Origin: NORP240 sp965222175
GTDB lineage: Bacteria; Pseudomonadota; Gammaproteobacteria; Pseudomonadales; Pseudohongiellaceae
NCBI GenBank assembly: GCA_965222175.1
Contig: OZ244938.1
Location: forward strand, 1,178,001 to 1,242,000
Direction of reading: 5' to 3'
DNA length: 64,000 nucleotides
A model generated the notes under the pieces. It searched no databases, had not been told where the DNA came from, and saw nothing but the letters and a program-made list of their open reading frames with translations. The translations under genes were made by a program, and so were the position numbers. Below are positions 16,495 to 25,126 of this stretch, in pieces. Numbering within the stretch: the stretch's first letter is position 1; every line of letters begins with the position of its first letter.

Positions 16495-17115
16495 ATGGCC
16501 CGTTATTTAGGCCCAAAATGCAAACTGGCCAGGCGCGAAGGCACCGACCTCTTTCTGAAGAGCGGCGTCCGCCCCATAGACAGCAAGTGCAAAACAGATA
16601 CTATCCCCGGTCAACACGGTCAGCGGCGCGGCCGACTGTCTGACTACGGGGTGCAGTTGCGTGAAAAACAGAAGGTGCGACGCACCTACGGTGTTCTGGA
16701 AAAGCAGTTCCGTGGTTATTACAAGGAAGCCGCTCGAATCAAGGGTGCGACCGGTGAAAACCTGCTGCAGTTGCTGGAAAGCCGGCTGGACAACGTGGTT
16801 TACCGGATGGGGTTTGGATCCACTCGTGCGGAATCCCGACAGCTGGTCACTCACAAGGCAATTCTGGTTAATGGCGAGGTGGTAAACATCCCGTCCTACC
16901 GGATCAAGGAGGGTGATGTCGTAGCGGTTCGCGGGAAGGCGAAGGAGCAGCTGCGAATCAAGGCCGCCCTTGAACTGGCCGGTCAGCGCAGCCCGGTGGA
17001 ATGGATTTCGGTTAACCATTCCAAGTTGGAAGGTGAATTTGTACGTACGCCGGATCGTGCCGATTTACCCGCCGAGATCAATGAAAATCTGATCGTCGAG
17101 CTTTATTCCAAGTAG
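16495..17115 (+). CDS. rpsD: 30S ribosomal protein S4
   Basis: A 206-residue S4 starting MARYLGPKCKLARREGTDL, with the S4 RNA-binding domain (LESRLDNVVYRMGFGSTRAE). Only two of the four cysteines of zinc-type S4 remain, so it is the zinc-free form. S4 is a primary 16S binding protein and, in E. coli, the alpha operon repressor. CAGGAGAACGTT precedes the start. Confidence 0.98.
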   Translation: MARYLGPKCKLARREGTDLFLKSGVRPIDSKCKTDTIPGQHGQRRGRLSDYGVQLREKQKVRRTYGVLEKQFRGYYKEAARIKGATGENLLQLLESRLDNVVYRMGFGSTRAESRQLVTHKAILVNGEVVNIPSYRIKEGDVVAVRGKAKEQLRIKAALELAGQRSPVEWISVNHSKLEGEFVRTPDRADLPAEINENLIVELYSK

Positions 17116-17149
17116 CAACCCAGTTAATTGCCAAGGCAAAGGTGGATTC

Positions 17150-18148
17150 ATGCAAATTTCATTGTCAGATTTTTTAACGCCACAAGTGATTCAGGTCGAG
17201 GAGCATGACAAGTGTCATTCCAAGGTCGTTCTTGAACCACTGGAGCGTGGATTTGGTCATACGCTGGGTAACGCGCTGCGCCGTATTTTGCTGTCTTCCA
17301 TGCCGGGTTCCGCTGTCGAAGAAGTCGAAATCGACGGTGTGGTCCACGAATACAGTACTATCGAAGGCGTTCGCGAGGACGTTATCGAAATCCTGCTGAA
17401 CCTGAAGGGACTGGCGGTGGTCATCAACAGTGGTGAAGAAGCCGTGTTGAACCTGTCCAGGAAAGGGCCGGGCGTGGTAACGGTGGGCGATATCGAAACC
17501 GACCACGATGTGGAAATCATCAATCCGGAACATGTAATCGCCAACCTGAATAAGAACGGTGAGCTGAACATGCGCATTACCGTGCGTAAAGGTCGCGGCT
17601 ATGCCCCGGCGGACAGCAGGGTGGGCGATGACGATGAGACCAGGGCCGTGGGCAAACTGCTGCTGGATGCGTCCTACACGCCGGTAACCCGGGTTTCCTA
17701 TGCCGTGGAAAACGCCCGTGTGGAACAAAGGACCGACCTGGACAAACTGATCATAGACCTGAAGACTAACGGAACCATTGAGCCTGAAGAAGCCATCCGT
17801 CGCGCGGCAACCATCCTGCAGCATCAGTTGGCCGTGTTCGTGGACCTGCAGAGCGAAATCATATCCGAGCCGGAAGAGCGGGAGGACGAAATCGATCCGA
17901 TACTGCTCCGCCCGGTTGACGATCTCGAACTCACCGTGCGTTCGGCAAACTGCCTTAAAGCAGAGGACATCTACTATATCGGTGACCTGATTCAGCGTAC
18001 CGAGGTGGAGCTGCTGAAGACACCGAATCTTGGCAAGAAGTCACTCACCGAAATCAAGGACGTACTGGCCACCAGGGGACTTTCCCTGGGCCTGCGTCTG
18101 GAAAACTGGCCACCAGCAAGCCTTAAATCAGACGATCGGGCTGCTTGA
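17150..18148 (+). CDS. rpoA: DNA-directed RNA polymerase subunit alpha
   Basis: A 332-residue alpha subunit. The N-terminal assembly domain includes LEPLERGFGHTLGNALRRI. The C-terminal domain carries ELTVRSANCLKAEDI, including the arginine equivalent to E. coli Arg265 that binds UP elements and activators, and ends with LGKKSLTEIKDVL. It sits between rpsD and rplQ as usual. Confidence 0.98.
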   Translation: MQISLSDFLTPQVIQVEEHDKCHSKVVLEPLERGFGHTLGNALRRILLSSMPGSAVEEVEIDGVVHEYSTIEGVREDVIEILLNLKGLAVVINSGEEAVLNLSRKGPGVVTVGDIETDHDVEIINPEHVIANLNKNGELNMRITVRKGRGYAPADSRVGDDDETRAVGKLLLDASYTPVTRVSYAVENARVEQRTDLDKLIIDLKTNGTIEPEEAIRRAATILQHQLAVFVDLQSEIISEPEEREDEIDPILLRPVDDLELTVRSANCLKAEDIYYIGDLIQRTEVELLKTPNLGKKSLTEIKDVLATRGLSLGLRLENWPPASLKSDDRAA

Positions 18149-18193
18149 TAGCTGATATCAAAAACGGCCGAAACCAAAGGGTAGGAAGTAGTT

Positions 18194-18601
18194 ATGCGTC
18201 ATCGACACAGTGGGCGTCAATTAAATCGGAACAGTCCCCACCGCAAAGCCATGTTCCGTAACATGACTGTCTCCCTCGTGGAACACGAGGTCATCAAGAC
18301 CACCCTCCCCAAGGCGAAGGAATTGCGAGGTGTGGCGGAGCCATTGATTACGCTGGCTAAGAAAGACAGCGTGGCAAATCGTCGCCTGGCTTTCGACCGT
18401 GTCCGTGACAAGGCTGCAGTAGGCAAGCTGTTCACTGAACTGGGTCCACGTTATGCAGAACGGCCCGGGGGTTATATCCGGATTTTGAAGTGTGGCTATC
18501 GACCCGGCGACAAGGCACCCATGGCCTACGTCGAACTGGTTGATCGACCGATAGTCGATGACGAGGATGGCGCCGAGGATTCAGTCGCAGCAGAGGAATA
18601 A
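18194..18601 (+). CDS. rplQ: 50S ribosomal protein L17
   Basis: A 135-residue L17 starting MRHRHSGRQLNRNSPHRKAM, with an acidic C-terminal tail (DDEDGAEDSVAAEE). It is located near the tunnel exit. It is the last gene of the ribosomal block and is followed by a terminator. Confidence 0.98.
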   Translation: MRHRHSGRQLNRNSPHRKAMFRNMTVSLVEHEVIKTTLPKAKELRGVAEPLITLAKKDSVANRRLAFDRVRDKAAVGKLFTELGPRYAERPGGYIRILKCGYRPGDKAPMAYVELVDRPIVDDEDGAEDSVAAEE

Positions 18602-18685
18602 CCAGGCACCGTCGTACCGCCAGTCAATCATTGATTCAGCGTGAAGGAACGGCGGGCCGAAACCCCATCACGCAACCGCACAACG

Positions 18686-18711
18686 AAGCCGGGTAATACT
18701 CGGCTTTTTTG
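18686..18711 (+). terminator. Terminator after rplQ
   Basis: AAGCCG (18686-18691) pairs with CGGCTT (18701-18706), the loop being GGTAATACT, and the T-run continues to 18710. It marks the end of the alpha operon and of the ribosomal block. Confidence 0.8.
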
Positions 18712-18803
18712 TGGCAGTCACTCTCTGCCTCCCCCGGCCAATGCCGCAGGTATGCGGGCTGCAGCAGGGGCTGCTGGATACTGTTTAACACCGGAGTAAG
18801 TTC

Positions 18804-19985
18804 ATGACCTCATCTTTCAATCCGCCAGTAAGAACCCTGATGGGACCCGGACCCTCAGATGTAAATCCTCGAGTGCTGCAGGCACTGTCACGGCCGATCA
18901 TCGGTCACCTGGATCCGGAATTCATCACCATGATGGATGAAGTCAAGGCGCTTCTGCAATACGCGTTTCAGACTGAAAACGAACTGACGCTGCCGGTTTC
19001 CGCCCCTGGTTCGGCTGGCATGGAAACCGTATTCGTCAATCTGTTGGAGCCCGGAGACCAGGTCGTGGTCTGTCAGAACGGCGTGTTCGGCGGACGTATG
19101 AAAGAAAACGTCGAACGCTGTGGTGCCACGGCCATCATGGTCAATGACGACTGGGGAAGGCCGGTGGATGTCGAGGCTGTGGCTGCCACGCTGGCAGAAA
19201 ATCCTGATGTCAAGGCACTGGCCTTTGTGCACGCTGAAACCTCCACCGGTGCACGCAGCGACGTGCAGACCCTGGCAGCCCTGGCCAGGGAACACGACTG
19301 TCTCAGCATCGTCGACAGCGTGACCGGGTTGGCCGGTATCGAATTGCGGGTGGACGACTGGGGAATCGATGCTATTTATTCCGGAACACAGAAATGCCTG
19401 TCCTGTATCCCGGGCCTGTCTCCGGTGAGTTTCAGTGACCGTGCGGCCGGGGTCATCAGAAATCGCAGGCAGCGCGTGCAAAGCTGGTTTCTCGACCTCA
19501 ACCTGGTGATGGACTACTGGGGCGGCGGTGCCCGGCGCAGTTATCACCATACTGCACCGGTAAATTCGCTTTATAGTCTTCACGAAAGCCTGGTGATTCT
19601 GAAAGAGGAAGGATTGGAAAACTCCTGGAACCGCCACCGGGAAAATTACCTGGCGTTCGCAGCCGGAATCGAGGCCATGGGGTTGTCCTTCATCGTCGAA
19701 GAAAATTACCGGCTTCCCCAGTTAAACACCGTAACCGTGCCGGAACGGATTGACGAGGCGGAAGTCAGGTCCCGGTTACTCAACGACTACGGCCTGGAAA
19801 TCGGTGCGGGCCTGGGGACGCTGGCCGGCAGGGTCTGGCGCATCGGCCTGATGGGATTTGCCTCCAGTCAAAAGAATGTTCTTTTTTGCCTGGGCGCACT
19901 TGACAGTGTATTGTCAGAGCTGGGGGCCGGTATCGAAAGCGGTGCTGCGGTCAGCGCCGCACGGAATTATTACCGCAGCGCCTGA
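18804..19985 (+). CDS. Class V PLP aminotransferase (alanine/serine-glyoxylate type)
   Basis: A 393-residue fold-type I PLP enzyme of the class V group. The start MGPGPSDVNPRVLQAL and the lysine in YSGTQKCLS (Lys197) match alanine-glyoxylate, serine-pyruvate and ureidoglycine-glyoxylate aminotransferases; Asp171 in IVDSVTG would hold the PLP pyridine nitrogen. Expected role: transfer of an amino group to glyoxylate or pyruvate in the cytosol. CCGGAGTAAGTTC precedes the ATG. It stands alone, about 90 bases after the rplQ terminator. The exact amino donor cannot be decided; no purine-degradation gene adjoins it. Confidence 0.85.
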   Translation: MTSSFNPPVRTLMGPGPSDVNPRVLQALSRPIIGHLDPEFITMMDEVKALLQYAFQTENELTLPVSAPGSAGMETVFVNLLEPGDQVVVCQNGVFGGRMKENVERCGATAIMVNDDWGRPVDVEAVAATLAENPDVKALAFVHAETSTGARSDVQTLAALAREHDCLSIVDSVTGLAGIELRVDDWGIDAIYSGTQKCLSCIPGLSPVSFSDRAAGVIRNRRQRVQSWFLDLNLVMDYWGGGARRSYHHTAPVNSLYSLHESLVILKEEGLENSWNRHRENYLAFAAGIEAMGLSFIVEENYRLPQLNTVTVPERIDEAEVRSRLLNDYGLEIGAGLGTLAGRVWRIGLMGFASSQKNVLFCLGALDSVLSELGAGIESGAAVSAARNYYRSA

Positions 19986-20383
19986 CAGTAACCGGTTGAA
20001 AACCCGGCGCCGAACCGGCTTACAGCCTCCACGCGAATCTCCCCATTGATGCCCCATTCATGAGGGCCTGCCCGGCCGCATTCGCGGTATTACCTCCGTG
20101 GCTTGCCAGCGTCCCGTCACCTCCCGCCTGCCGTGCCCGGCTTTCCGCCAGGACCATCGGGTTTGCCGGTTTGCGACCTGGGTCAACGTTCATTGCTTCT
20201 CCGTTGTACGAAAATAGTGCTTCCAACAAGCTGGAGCGAGGGACTGCGCTGCCATCCGGTTGCCTTTCCGGGGAATTGGTGATTGCCCGACGCTTTGCGA
20301 CAGCCCGATCTGCGACAGTCTCGGGCTGTCGGTCCGGCTGAGGGGCCAACCCAACTGTCAGGAAGCGCTACCGGGGAGTAATA
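19986..20383. other. Intergenic region before the MshEN ATPase gene
   Basis: These 398 bases contain a possible small reverse-strand gene (20020-20193) and a perfect 10-bp inverted repeat, GACAGCCCGA (20299-20308) with TCGGGCTGTC (20321-20330). That repeat has no T-run, so it looks more like an operator or leader hairpin than a terminator. No riboswitch fold was recognised. Confidence 0.5.
20020..20193 (-). CDS. Possible small protein, 57 residues
   Basis: A reverse-strand frame starts at an ATG at 20193 with a good ribosome-binding site (GGAGAAGCA directly before ATG). It encodes MNVDPGRKPANP followed by an Ala/Gly/Asn-rich, slightly basic sequence ending GASMGRFAWRL. No hydrophobic segment and no known family are recognised. 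The frame stays open further upstream to 20349, but the ribosome-binding site favours the short start. It is divergent from the ATPase gene. Chance reading in GC-rich DNA remains possible. Confidence 0.3.
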   Translation of the reverse strand: MNVDPGRKPANPMVLAESRARQAGGDGTLASHGGNTANAAGQALMNGASMGRFAWRL

Positions 20384-22876
20384 ATGCGAACAGATTCAGT
20401 CATGCAAGTGGTGGAAGTCGATACCGCGAAAGCGGAGAAATCACCGAAAGTCGCACCACGCTTTGATCTACAGCCACCACCCTTCGCCGAGCTGATGGAT
20501 GGTCCCGATTACGGGAACTGCCAGGTCGGCGTTGAAATTCACCGGAACCAGCGCATCAAGGGCAAGCTGTGCCGATTCGACGCGGATGCCGAGGTCCTGG
20601 AAATTCTCGAAGCCAGCAAGACCGTGCCGACTGAGCTTGAATTCGCCAATATCAAATTTATCCGCTTTGAAAAACCTTACCAGATCAACGTCGAGCAGAA
20701 GACCGGCGAAGACTCCGCCCAGGCCCTGCCTGTGGACAACGAGGCGCGGGATTTCCAGGTATTTTTCAAGGACCGCCTGGAAATCACCGGCAAGACCTAT
20801 GGCTCACGAATAGACAAGAATGGCATTCACTTTTACGAACAGCAGAAGAAAGGGCGCAAGTGGCGCTACTGTACGCATCTGTTCGTGTCGAAATCCGCGG
20901 TTGAAAATTACATCATCGGTGAACAGATTGGTGGCATGCTGGTTCGCAACAAGGCCATCAGTCAGGACGATCTGGACGAGGTGTTGAAAACACAACAGGA
21001 ACAACGGTCGAAACTGCTTGGCGAGTACCTGCTCGGGAATCACATTGTCGAAGGCGAAGACCTGGAGAAGGTTCTGGTCAGGCAGCAGAGTATGCCCAAC
21101 GTGAAACTGGGCGAAATCCTCTTGAGTGAAGAACTGATTACCGAGAACCAGCTGCAGGAGGCGTTACGGCATCAGAAGCGTCAGCGGAAAAGTTCCCTGG
21201 GAGAGATCCTGGTGGAACGGGAGCTGATAGACCGGGACCAGATTTACCATTGCCTGTCCAAGAAGCTGGGCATCCCGTTCATCAATCTGCGCAGTTTCAA
21301 TATCCGGCCGGAAGCCATCAACCAGGTCTCCGCGGAAATCGCTTTCACCAACAAGGCCGTACCGCTCTATACTTACGACAACAAGCTGGTCGTGGCTATG
21401 GAAGATCCCATGGACTGGCAGGTTACCGACGCTCTGAGGAACTGTGCCAACAAGCAGATCGAACCGGTGATGGCGTCCCGGGACGATATCAGCTGGGCGC
21501 TGAATTTTCATTATTCCTCGGAGGACCTCATCAGGGGGCTGTCCACAACTACTGATTCCGGGGAACCGGAACAGGATTTTGATACCGGCCTGTTTTCCGC
21601 CTTCGAAATTGCCGAAGTAACCGGCCAGTCGGTTTCCCGGATTATCAACAGGATAATCGAGGACGCCTACCGCAACCGGGTGTCGGAAATACATTTCGAA
21701 CCGCAGGATGACAGCGGCACTGTTGCCGTTCGATTTCGCAAGGACGGCACGCTGTCGGTTTACTTTCGTTTTCCCCTGAAGTTTGCGGCTGCGTTCAATA
21801 CCCGGCTGAAAACCATGGCGCAGCTGAACGTGACGGAAAAAAATCGATCACAGTCAGGCAAGATCGATTTCCGCAAGGTGGCGCCAATCGATGTGGATCT
21901 GAGTATTGCCACCATACCGACGTCCGAGGGTAACGAAGACGTGGTTCTTCACCTGTTGGGCAAGAGTCGCTGTATGCCGGTCAATGCCCTTGGCTTCGCC
22001 GCCGGGGAACTGGACAGCCTGCTGGATACCATATCGCAGAAGCAGGGCCTGTTTATCCTGACCGGACCGGTGGGTTCCGGCAAAGCGTCCACCATGCACT
22101 CCCTGCTCAACTACCTTAACCACCCGGAACGAAAGATCGTCTCGGTGGAGGACCCTATAACGATTCGTCAGCAGGGCATCAGGCAGATTGAAACCAGCAG
22201 AAAAGGTGGCATGAACTTCACCGATGCCCTGCAGGCCGCCCTGCGGGCCGATCCCGATATCCTCATGGTGGGTGAAATCCGTGATGCTGAAACTGCCCGG
22301 GCGGCGGTAGACGCGGCCCTGAACGGCCGACTGGTCATTGCCGGCCTGGCCGTGGAGTCGGCAGTGGACGGTCTGCAAAGATTACTGGACCTGGGTATCA
22401 GTCACCTGGATGTAGCCGATGCCGTACTGGGCATAGCATCCCGCAGACTGGTCAAGTCCCTCTGTATTTCCTGCAAGAAACCTTATCAGGCCGACACCAG
22501 GGAATTGGTCTTCCTGGCCAGTGAATTCTGCGAGGACATCACCGGTAAAACCATGACCGCCGAGTCAATGAAAGAGGCTGTTAACCGGGTAATCAAAGCC
22601 TGGGAACAGCGGTTACAGGTAAAAAGTCACTTTAAGCTCTACAAGGCAACCGGCTGCAAGGATTGCCTTGATACCGGTTACCGCGGACTTACCGGGGTAC
22701 ACCAGCTGTTGTTGATGACGCCGGAGCTGCGTCGCCTGGTAGTCAACAAGGTATCGAGGCAACAGATACAGGAGAAATCCGTGATGCTGGCGGTGAAGAG
22801 TCTTAAACAGGATGGTATCGAGAAAACCCTGCAGGGCTATACTGACTTTGCCCAGGTGCGAACCCTACATTCCTGA
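20384..22876 (+). CDS. GspE/PilB-family ATPase with MshEN (c-di-GMP type) repeats and degenerate motifs
   Basis: An 830-residue secretion-ATPase-like protein. Residues about 30-180 form a domain I cannot name. Three tandem MshEN-type repeats follow (starting near 210, 240 and 270, each with LGE and a spaced L..Q pattern); such repeats bind cyclic di-GMP in MshE. Next come the GspE N2-like region and the ATPase core: P-loop GPVGSGKAS (561-569), Asp box VSVEDPI, Walker B ILMVGEIRD (626-634) and a zinc motif C694xxC697/C758xxC761. The P-loop has Ala568 where Ser/Thr is normal, and the histidine box (GHLVLTTLHT in relatives) reads GRLVIAGLAVES (648-659) without histidine. No pilus or T2SS genes adjoin. 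It may be a nucleotide sensor or a weak ATPase. It ends at a terminator. Confidence 0.85.
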   Translation: MRTDSVMQVVEVDTAKAEKSPKVAPRFDLQPPPFAELMDGPDYGNCQVGVEIHRNQRIKGKLCRFDADAEVLEILEASKTVPTELEFANIKFIRFEKPYQINVEQKTGEDSAQALPVDNEARDFQVFFKDRLEITGKTYGSRIDKNGIHFYEQQKKGRKWRYCTHLFVSKSAVENYIIGEQIGGMLVRNKAISQDDLDEVLKTQQEQRSKLLGEYLLGNHIVEGEDLEKVLVRQQSMPNVKLGEILLSEELITENQLQEALRHQKRQRKSSLGEILVERELIDRDQIYHCLSKKLGIPFINLRSFNIRPEAINQVSAEIAFTNKAVPLYTYDNKLVVAMEDPMDWQVTDALRNCANKQIEPVMASRDDISWALNFHYSSEDLIRGLSTTTDSGEPEQDFDTGLFSAFEIAEVTGQSVSRIINRIIEDAYRNRVSEIHFEPQDDSGTVAVRFRKDGTLSVYFRFPLKFAAAFNTRLKTMAQLNVTEKNRSQSGKIDFRKVAPIDVDLSIATIPTSEGNEDVVLHLLGKSRCMPVNALGFAAGELDSLLDTISQKQGLFILTGPVGSGKASTMHSLLNYLNHPERKIVSVEDPITIRQQGIRQIETSRKGGMNFTDALQAALRADPDILMVGEIRDAETARAAVDAALNGRLVIAGLAVESAVDGLQRLLDLGISHLDVADAVLGIASRRLVKSLCISCKKPYQADTRELVFLASEFCEDITGKTMTAESMKEAVNRVIKAWEQRLQVKSHFKLYKATGCKDCLDTGYRGLTGVHQLLLMTPELRRLVVNKVSRQQIQEKSVMLAVKSLKQDGIEKTLQGYTDFAQVRTLHS

Positions 22877-22906
22877 GCCCGGCTCCGGAAATTTGGACTT
22901 CCCAGT

Positions 22907-22942
22907 AAAAAACCCGTTATCTCTCGATAGCGGGTTTTTTTG
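22907..22942. terminator. Bidirectional terminator between convergent genes
   Basis: AAAACCCG followed by TTATC and the complementary GATAGCGGGTTTTTTT form a hairpin with A- and T-tracts at the two ends. It serves the plus-strand ATPase gene ending at 22876 and probably the minus-strand PQQ dehydrogenase gene ending at 22960. Confidence 0.85.
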
Positions 22943-22959
22943 TTTAACCGGTCTCCCGG

Positions 22960-25002
22960 TCAGTGTGCGGCAGACATGGTCTCACTGTCATCGGGCAGAG
23001 CCATGGCTGTCAGGCTCGAGCCAGTCTGCAGGATGATGTACTGCCGACCTTCATGGACCCAGGAACTCATGCCGTAGCGGCTTCGATCCGGCACTTCGAT
23101 TTCGCCGAGGATATCGCCGCTGGCCTTGTCGATGGCATAAAGCATGGGTGTGCCGTCGGTGGCCGTATCGGAGTAAACCAGCATATTGGCAGTAGCCACC
23201 ATGGGTACCAGATTACCGGTTCCGGTATTACCGACATCCAGTCCGTTTTCGTCGATAAAGTTCTGGATACGCGACGGCGTCTCGCCGGTGGGAATCATCC
23301 AGGCATGATCGCCGGTGTTCATGTCGATGGCCGTAATACGGCTGTAGGGTGGCTTGTACAGCGGAATACCCTCCGGATGACGGGGTGCACCGGCACCCGG
23401 GCCATTGGCGTACTGCGCGAAGGTCGTTCCGGTAGGTGCTTCCCACTGCAGGTCAGCTTCCTCACCGGGAACCAGCCGGATCGGGCTGCAGGCCGTATGT
23501 GAAGAGACATACAGCATTCCGGTAGTGGGATCCGCAACCGCCGGTGCTGTAATGTTGGCACCGCCACCGCCCCCCGGGCAGAACATGGCGGCACGCTTGC
23601 CCAGTTCATTGCCGGCATGGATTGGCGGATTGAACAGCGGACCCATCTGGTATTCGGCAAAGGCGTCGATAGCCTGTTGTCGCAGTTCCGGGGTCCAGTC
23701 AACCAGGTCGTTTACGCCGACACCCTGTATGTCGAACGGTGCAGGGCGGGTGGGAAACGGCTGGGTCGGTGACAGTTTTTCACCGGGGACAATGGACTGG
23801 GGTACTTCCCGTTCCACGATGGGCCATAGCGGTTCACCGGTCAGTCGATTGAAGGCGTAAACAAAAGACTGCTTGGTTACCTGGGCCACTGCCGGTACCT
23901 GGCCTCGACCTGGCATATTCAGGTCCAGCAGCACCGGTGCCGTGGGGTTGTCATAGTTCCAGATATCGTGATGCACCATCTGGAAATGCCAGCGGCGTTG
24001 GCCGGTGGACGCTTCCAGGGCGATCAGGCTGGTACCGTAGAGGTTGTCACCGGGGCGGAATCCGCCGTAATAATCGATTGTTGCCCCGTTGGTCGGAATG
24101 TACACCAGGTCATTTTCCGGATCGGCGGAAATCGGTGCCCAGGACGACACGTCGCCGGTCCATTGCCAGGCGTCGTTTTCCCAGGTTTCATGTCCGTATT
24201 CGCCGGGTCGGGGAATCACGTTGAACTTCCATTTGAATGCCCCGGTGCGGGCATCGTAGGCAAGAATGTCACCAGGAATGTTTTCGACACGGGACTGGTG
24301 ATAACCCTGCTCCGCGGAATTACCCACGATTACCGTATCGTTCACCACGATGGGTGGCGAAGACGATGTGATATAGCCGACTTCCAGGGGAATGCCTTCG
24401 TAGGGATCAAAGGGATGACCCAGGTCTGCCAGCAGATCGACGACGCCGGTCTGGGGAAACCCTTCCACCGAAACCGGGTTGCCGAATCCTTCCAGCGGCG
24501 CGCCGGTTTCCGCATCAAGGGCGGTGAGGAAGAAGGCCGGTGAAATGATATAGACAACTCCGCGCCCGTCGATTTCAGCGTAGCCTACGCCCTTACCGTA
24601 ATCGGCGCGCATGGAATATTCCCAGCGCTCGGTATTTGGTTCCCGGTAGGACCAGATTGTTTCACCGGTCTTGGGGTCGATCGCGACAACGTGACGTCGC
24701 GCCCCGGCCACGGTGAACAGTTTGCCGTCGATGTAACTGGGCGTTGAGCGTCCGCTTTGTGCATTGAAGCTCGAACCGTCCCATTGCCAGGCCACTTCAA
24801 GGTCGGTAAAGTTTTCGGCGGTGATCTGGTCGGCAGGGGTGTATCGGGTGTGGGCAAAGTCATTGCCGAGGGTGTACCACTCGACCGTATCCTGGCCCAT
24901 AACGAATGACGGTGAAAGCAGCAGCAGGGCGGCGATTCCAGAAATAAATTTCTTGAAATTCAGTGCCTTACCAATCGCCTCCACGGGAGTTGTTGTTTTC
25001 AT
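22960..25002 (-). CDS. Secreted PQQ-dependent alcohol/quinate/glucose-type dehydrogenase
   Basis: A 680-residue protein with a signal peptide (hydrophobic core IAALLLLSPSFVMG, cleavage near residue 36) and an eight-bladed propeller of PQQ repeats of the type AxDxxTGexxW (for example VVAIDPKTGETIWSY). The segment MVHHDIWNYDNPTAP matches the cofactor/substrate region of quinate and membrane glucose dehydrogenases. No C-terminal cytochrome domain and no N-terminal membrane anchor are present, so it is a soluble periplasmic enzyme needing an external electron acceptor. No pqq synthesis genes are in the window. The substrate cannot be told from sequence. Confidence 0.88.
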   Translation of the reverse strand: MKTTTPVEAIGKALNFKKFISGIAALLLLSPSFVMGQDTVEWYTLGNDFAHTRYTPADQITAENFTDLEVAWQWDGSSFNAQSGRSTPSYIDGKLFTVAGARRHVVAIDPKTGETIWSYREPNTERWEYSMRADYGKGVGYAEIDGRGVVYIISPAFFLTALDAETGAPLEGFGNPVSVEGFPQTGVVDLLADLGHPFDPYEGIPLEVGYITSSSPPIVVNDTVIVGNSAEQGYHQSRVENIPGDILAYDARTGAFKWKFNVIPRPGEYGHETWENDAWQWTGDVSSWAPISADPENDLVYIPTNGATIDYYGGFRPGDNLYGTSLIALEASTGQRRWHFQMVHHDIWNYDNPTAPVLLDLNMPGRGQVPAVAQVTKQSFVYAFNRLTGEPLWPIVEREVPQSIVPGEKLSPTQPFPTRPAPFDIQGVGVNDLVDWTPELRQQAIDAFAEYQMGPLFNPPIHAGNELGKRAAMFCPGGGGGANITAPAVADPTTGMLYVSSHTACSPIRLVPGEEADLQWEAPTGTTFAQYANGPGAGAPRHPEGIPLYKPPYSRITAIDMNTGDHAWMIPTGETPSRIQNFIDENGLDVGNTGTGNLVPMVATANMLVYSDTATDGTPMLYAIDKASGDILGEIEVPDRSRYGMSSWVHEGRQYIILQTGSSLTAMALPDDSETMSAAH

Positions 25003-25126
25003 TTTCTACCTCTCTTGGATAGCTGTAATAATAGGCGCGCCGCCAGGTGTACGCAGCGCTCAGCCTTGCAAAGGCTACCGCAAGGACCGCCGGATGTCCA
25101 TCAGCTGGAGGTGACTAAACGTGCTG

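Noticed and set aside
20194..20383. c-di-GMP riboswitch upstream of the MshEN ATPase gene
   Set aside because: The region has a hairpin but not the conserved GEMM core, so it was not called.
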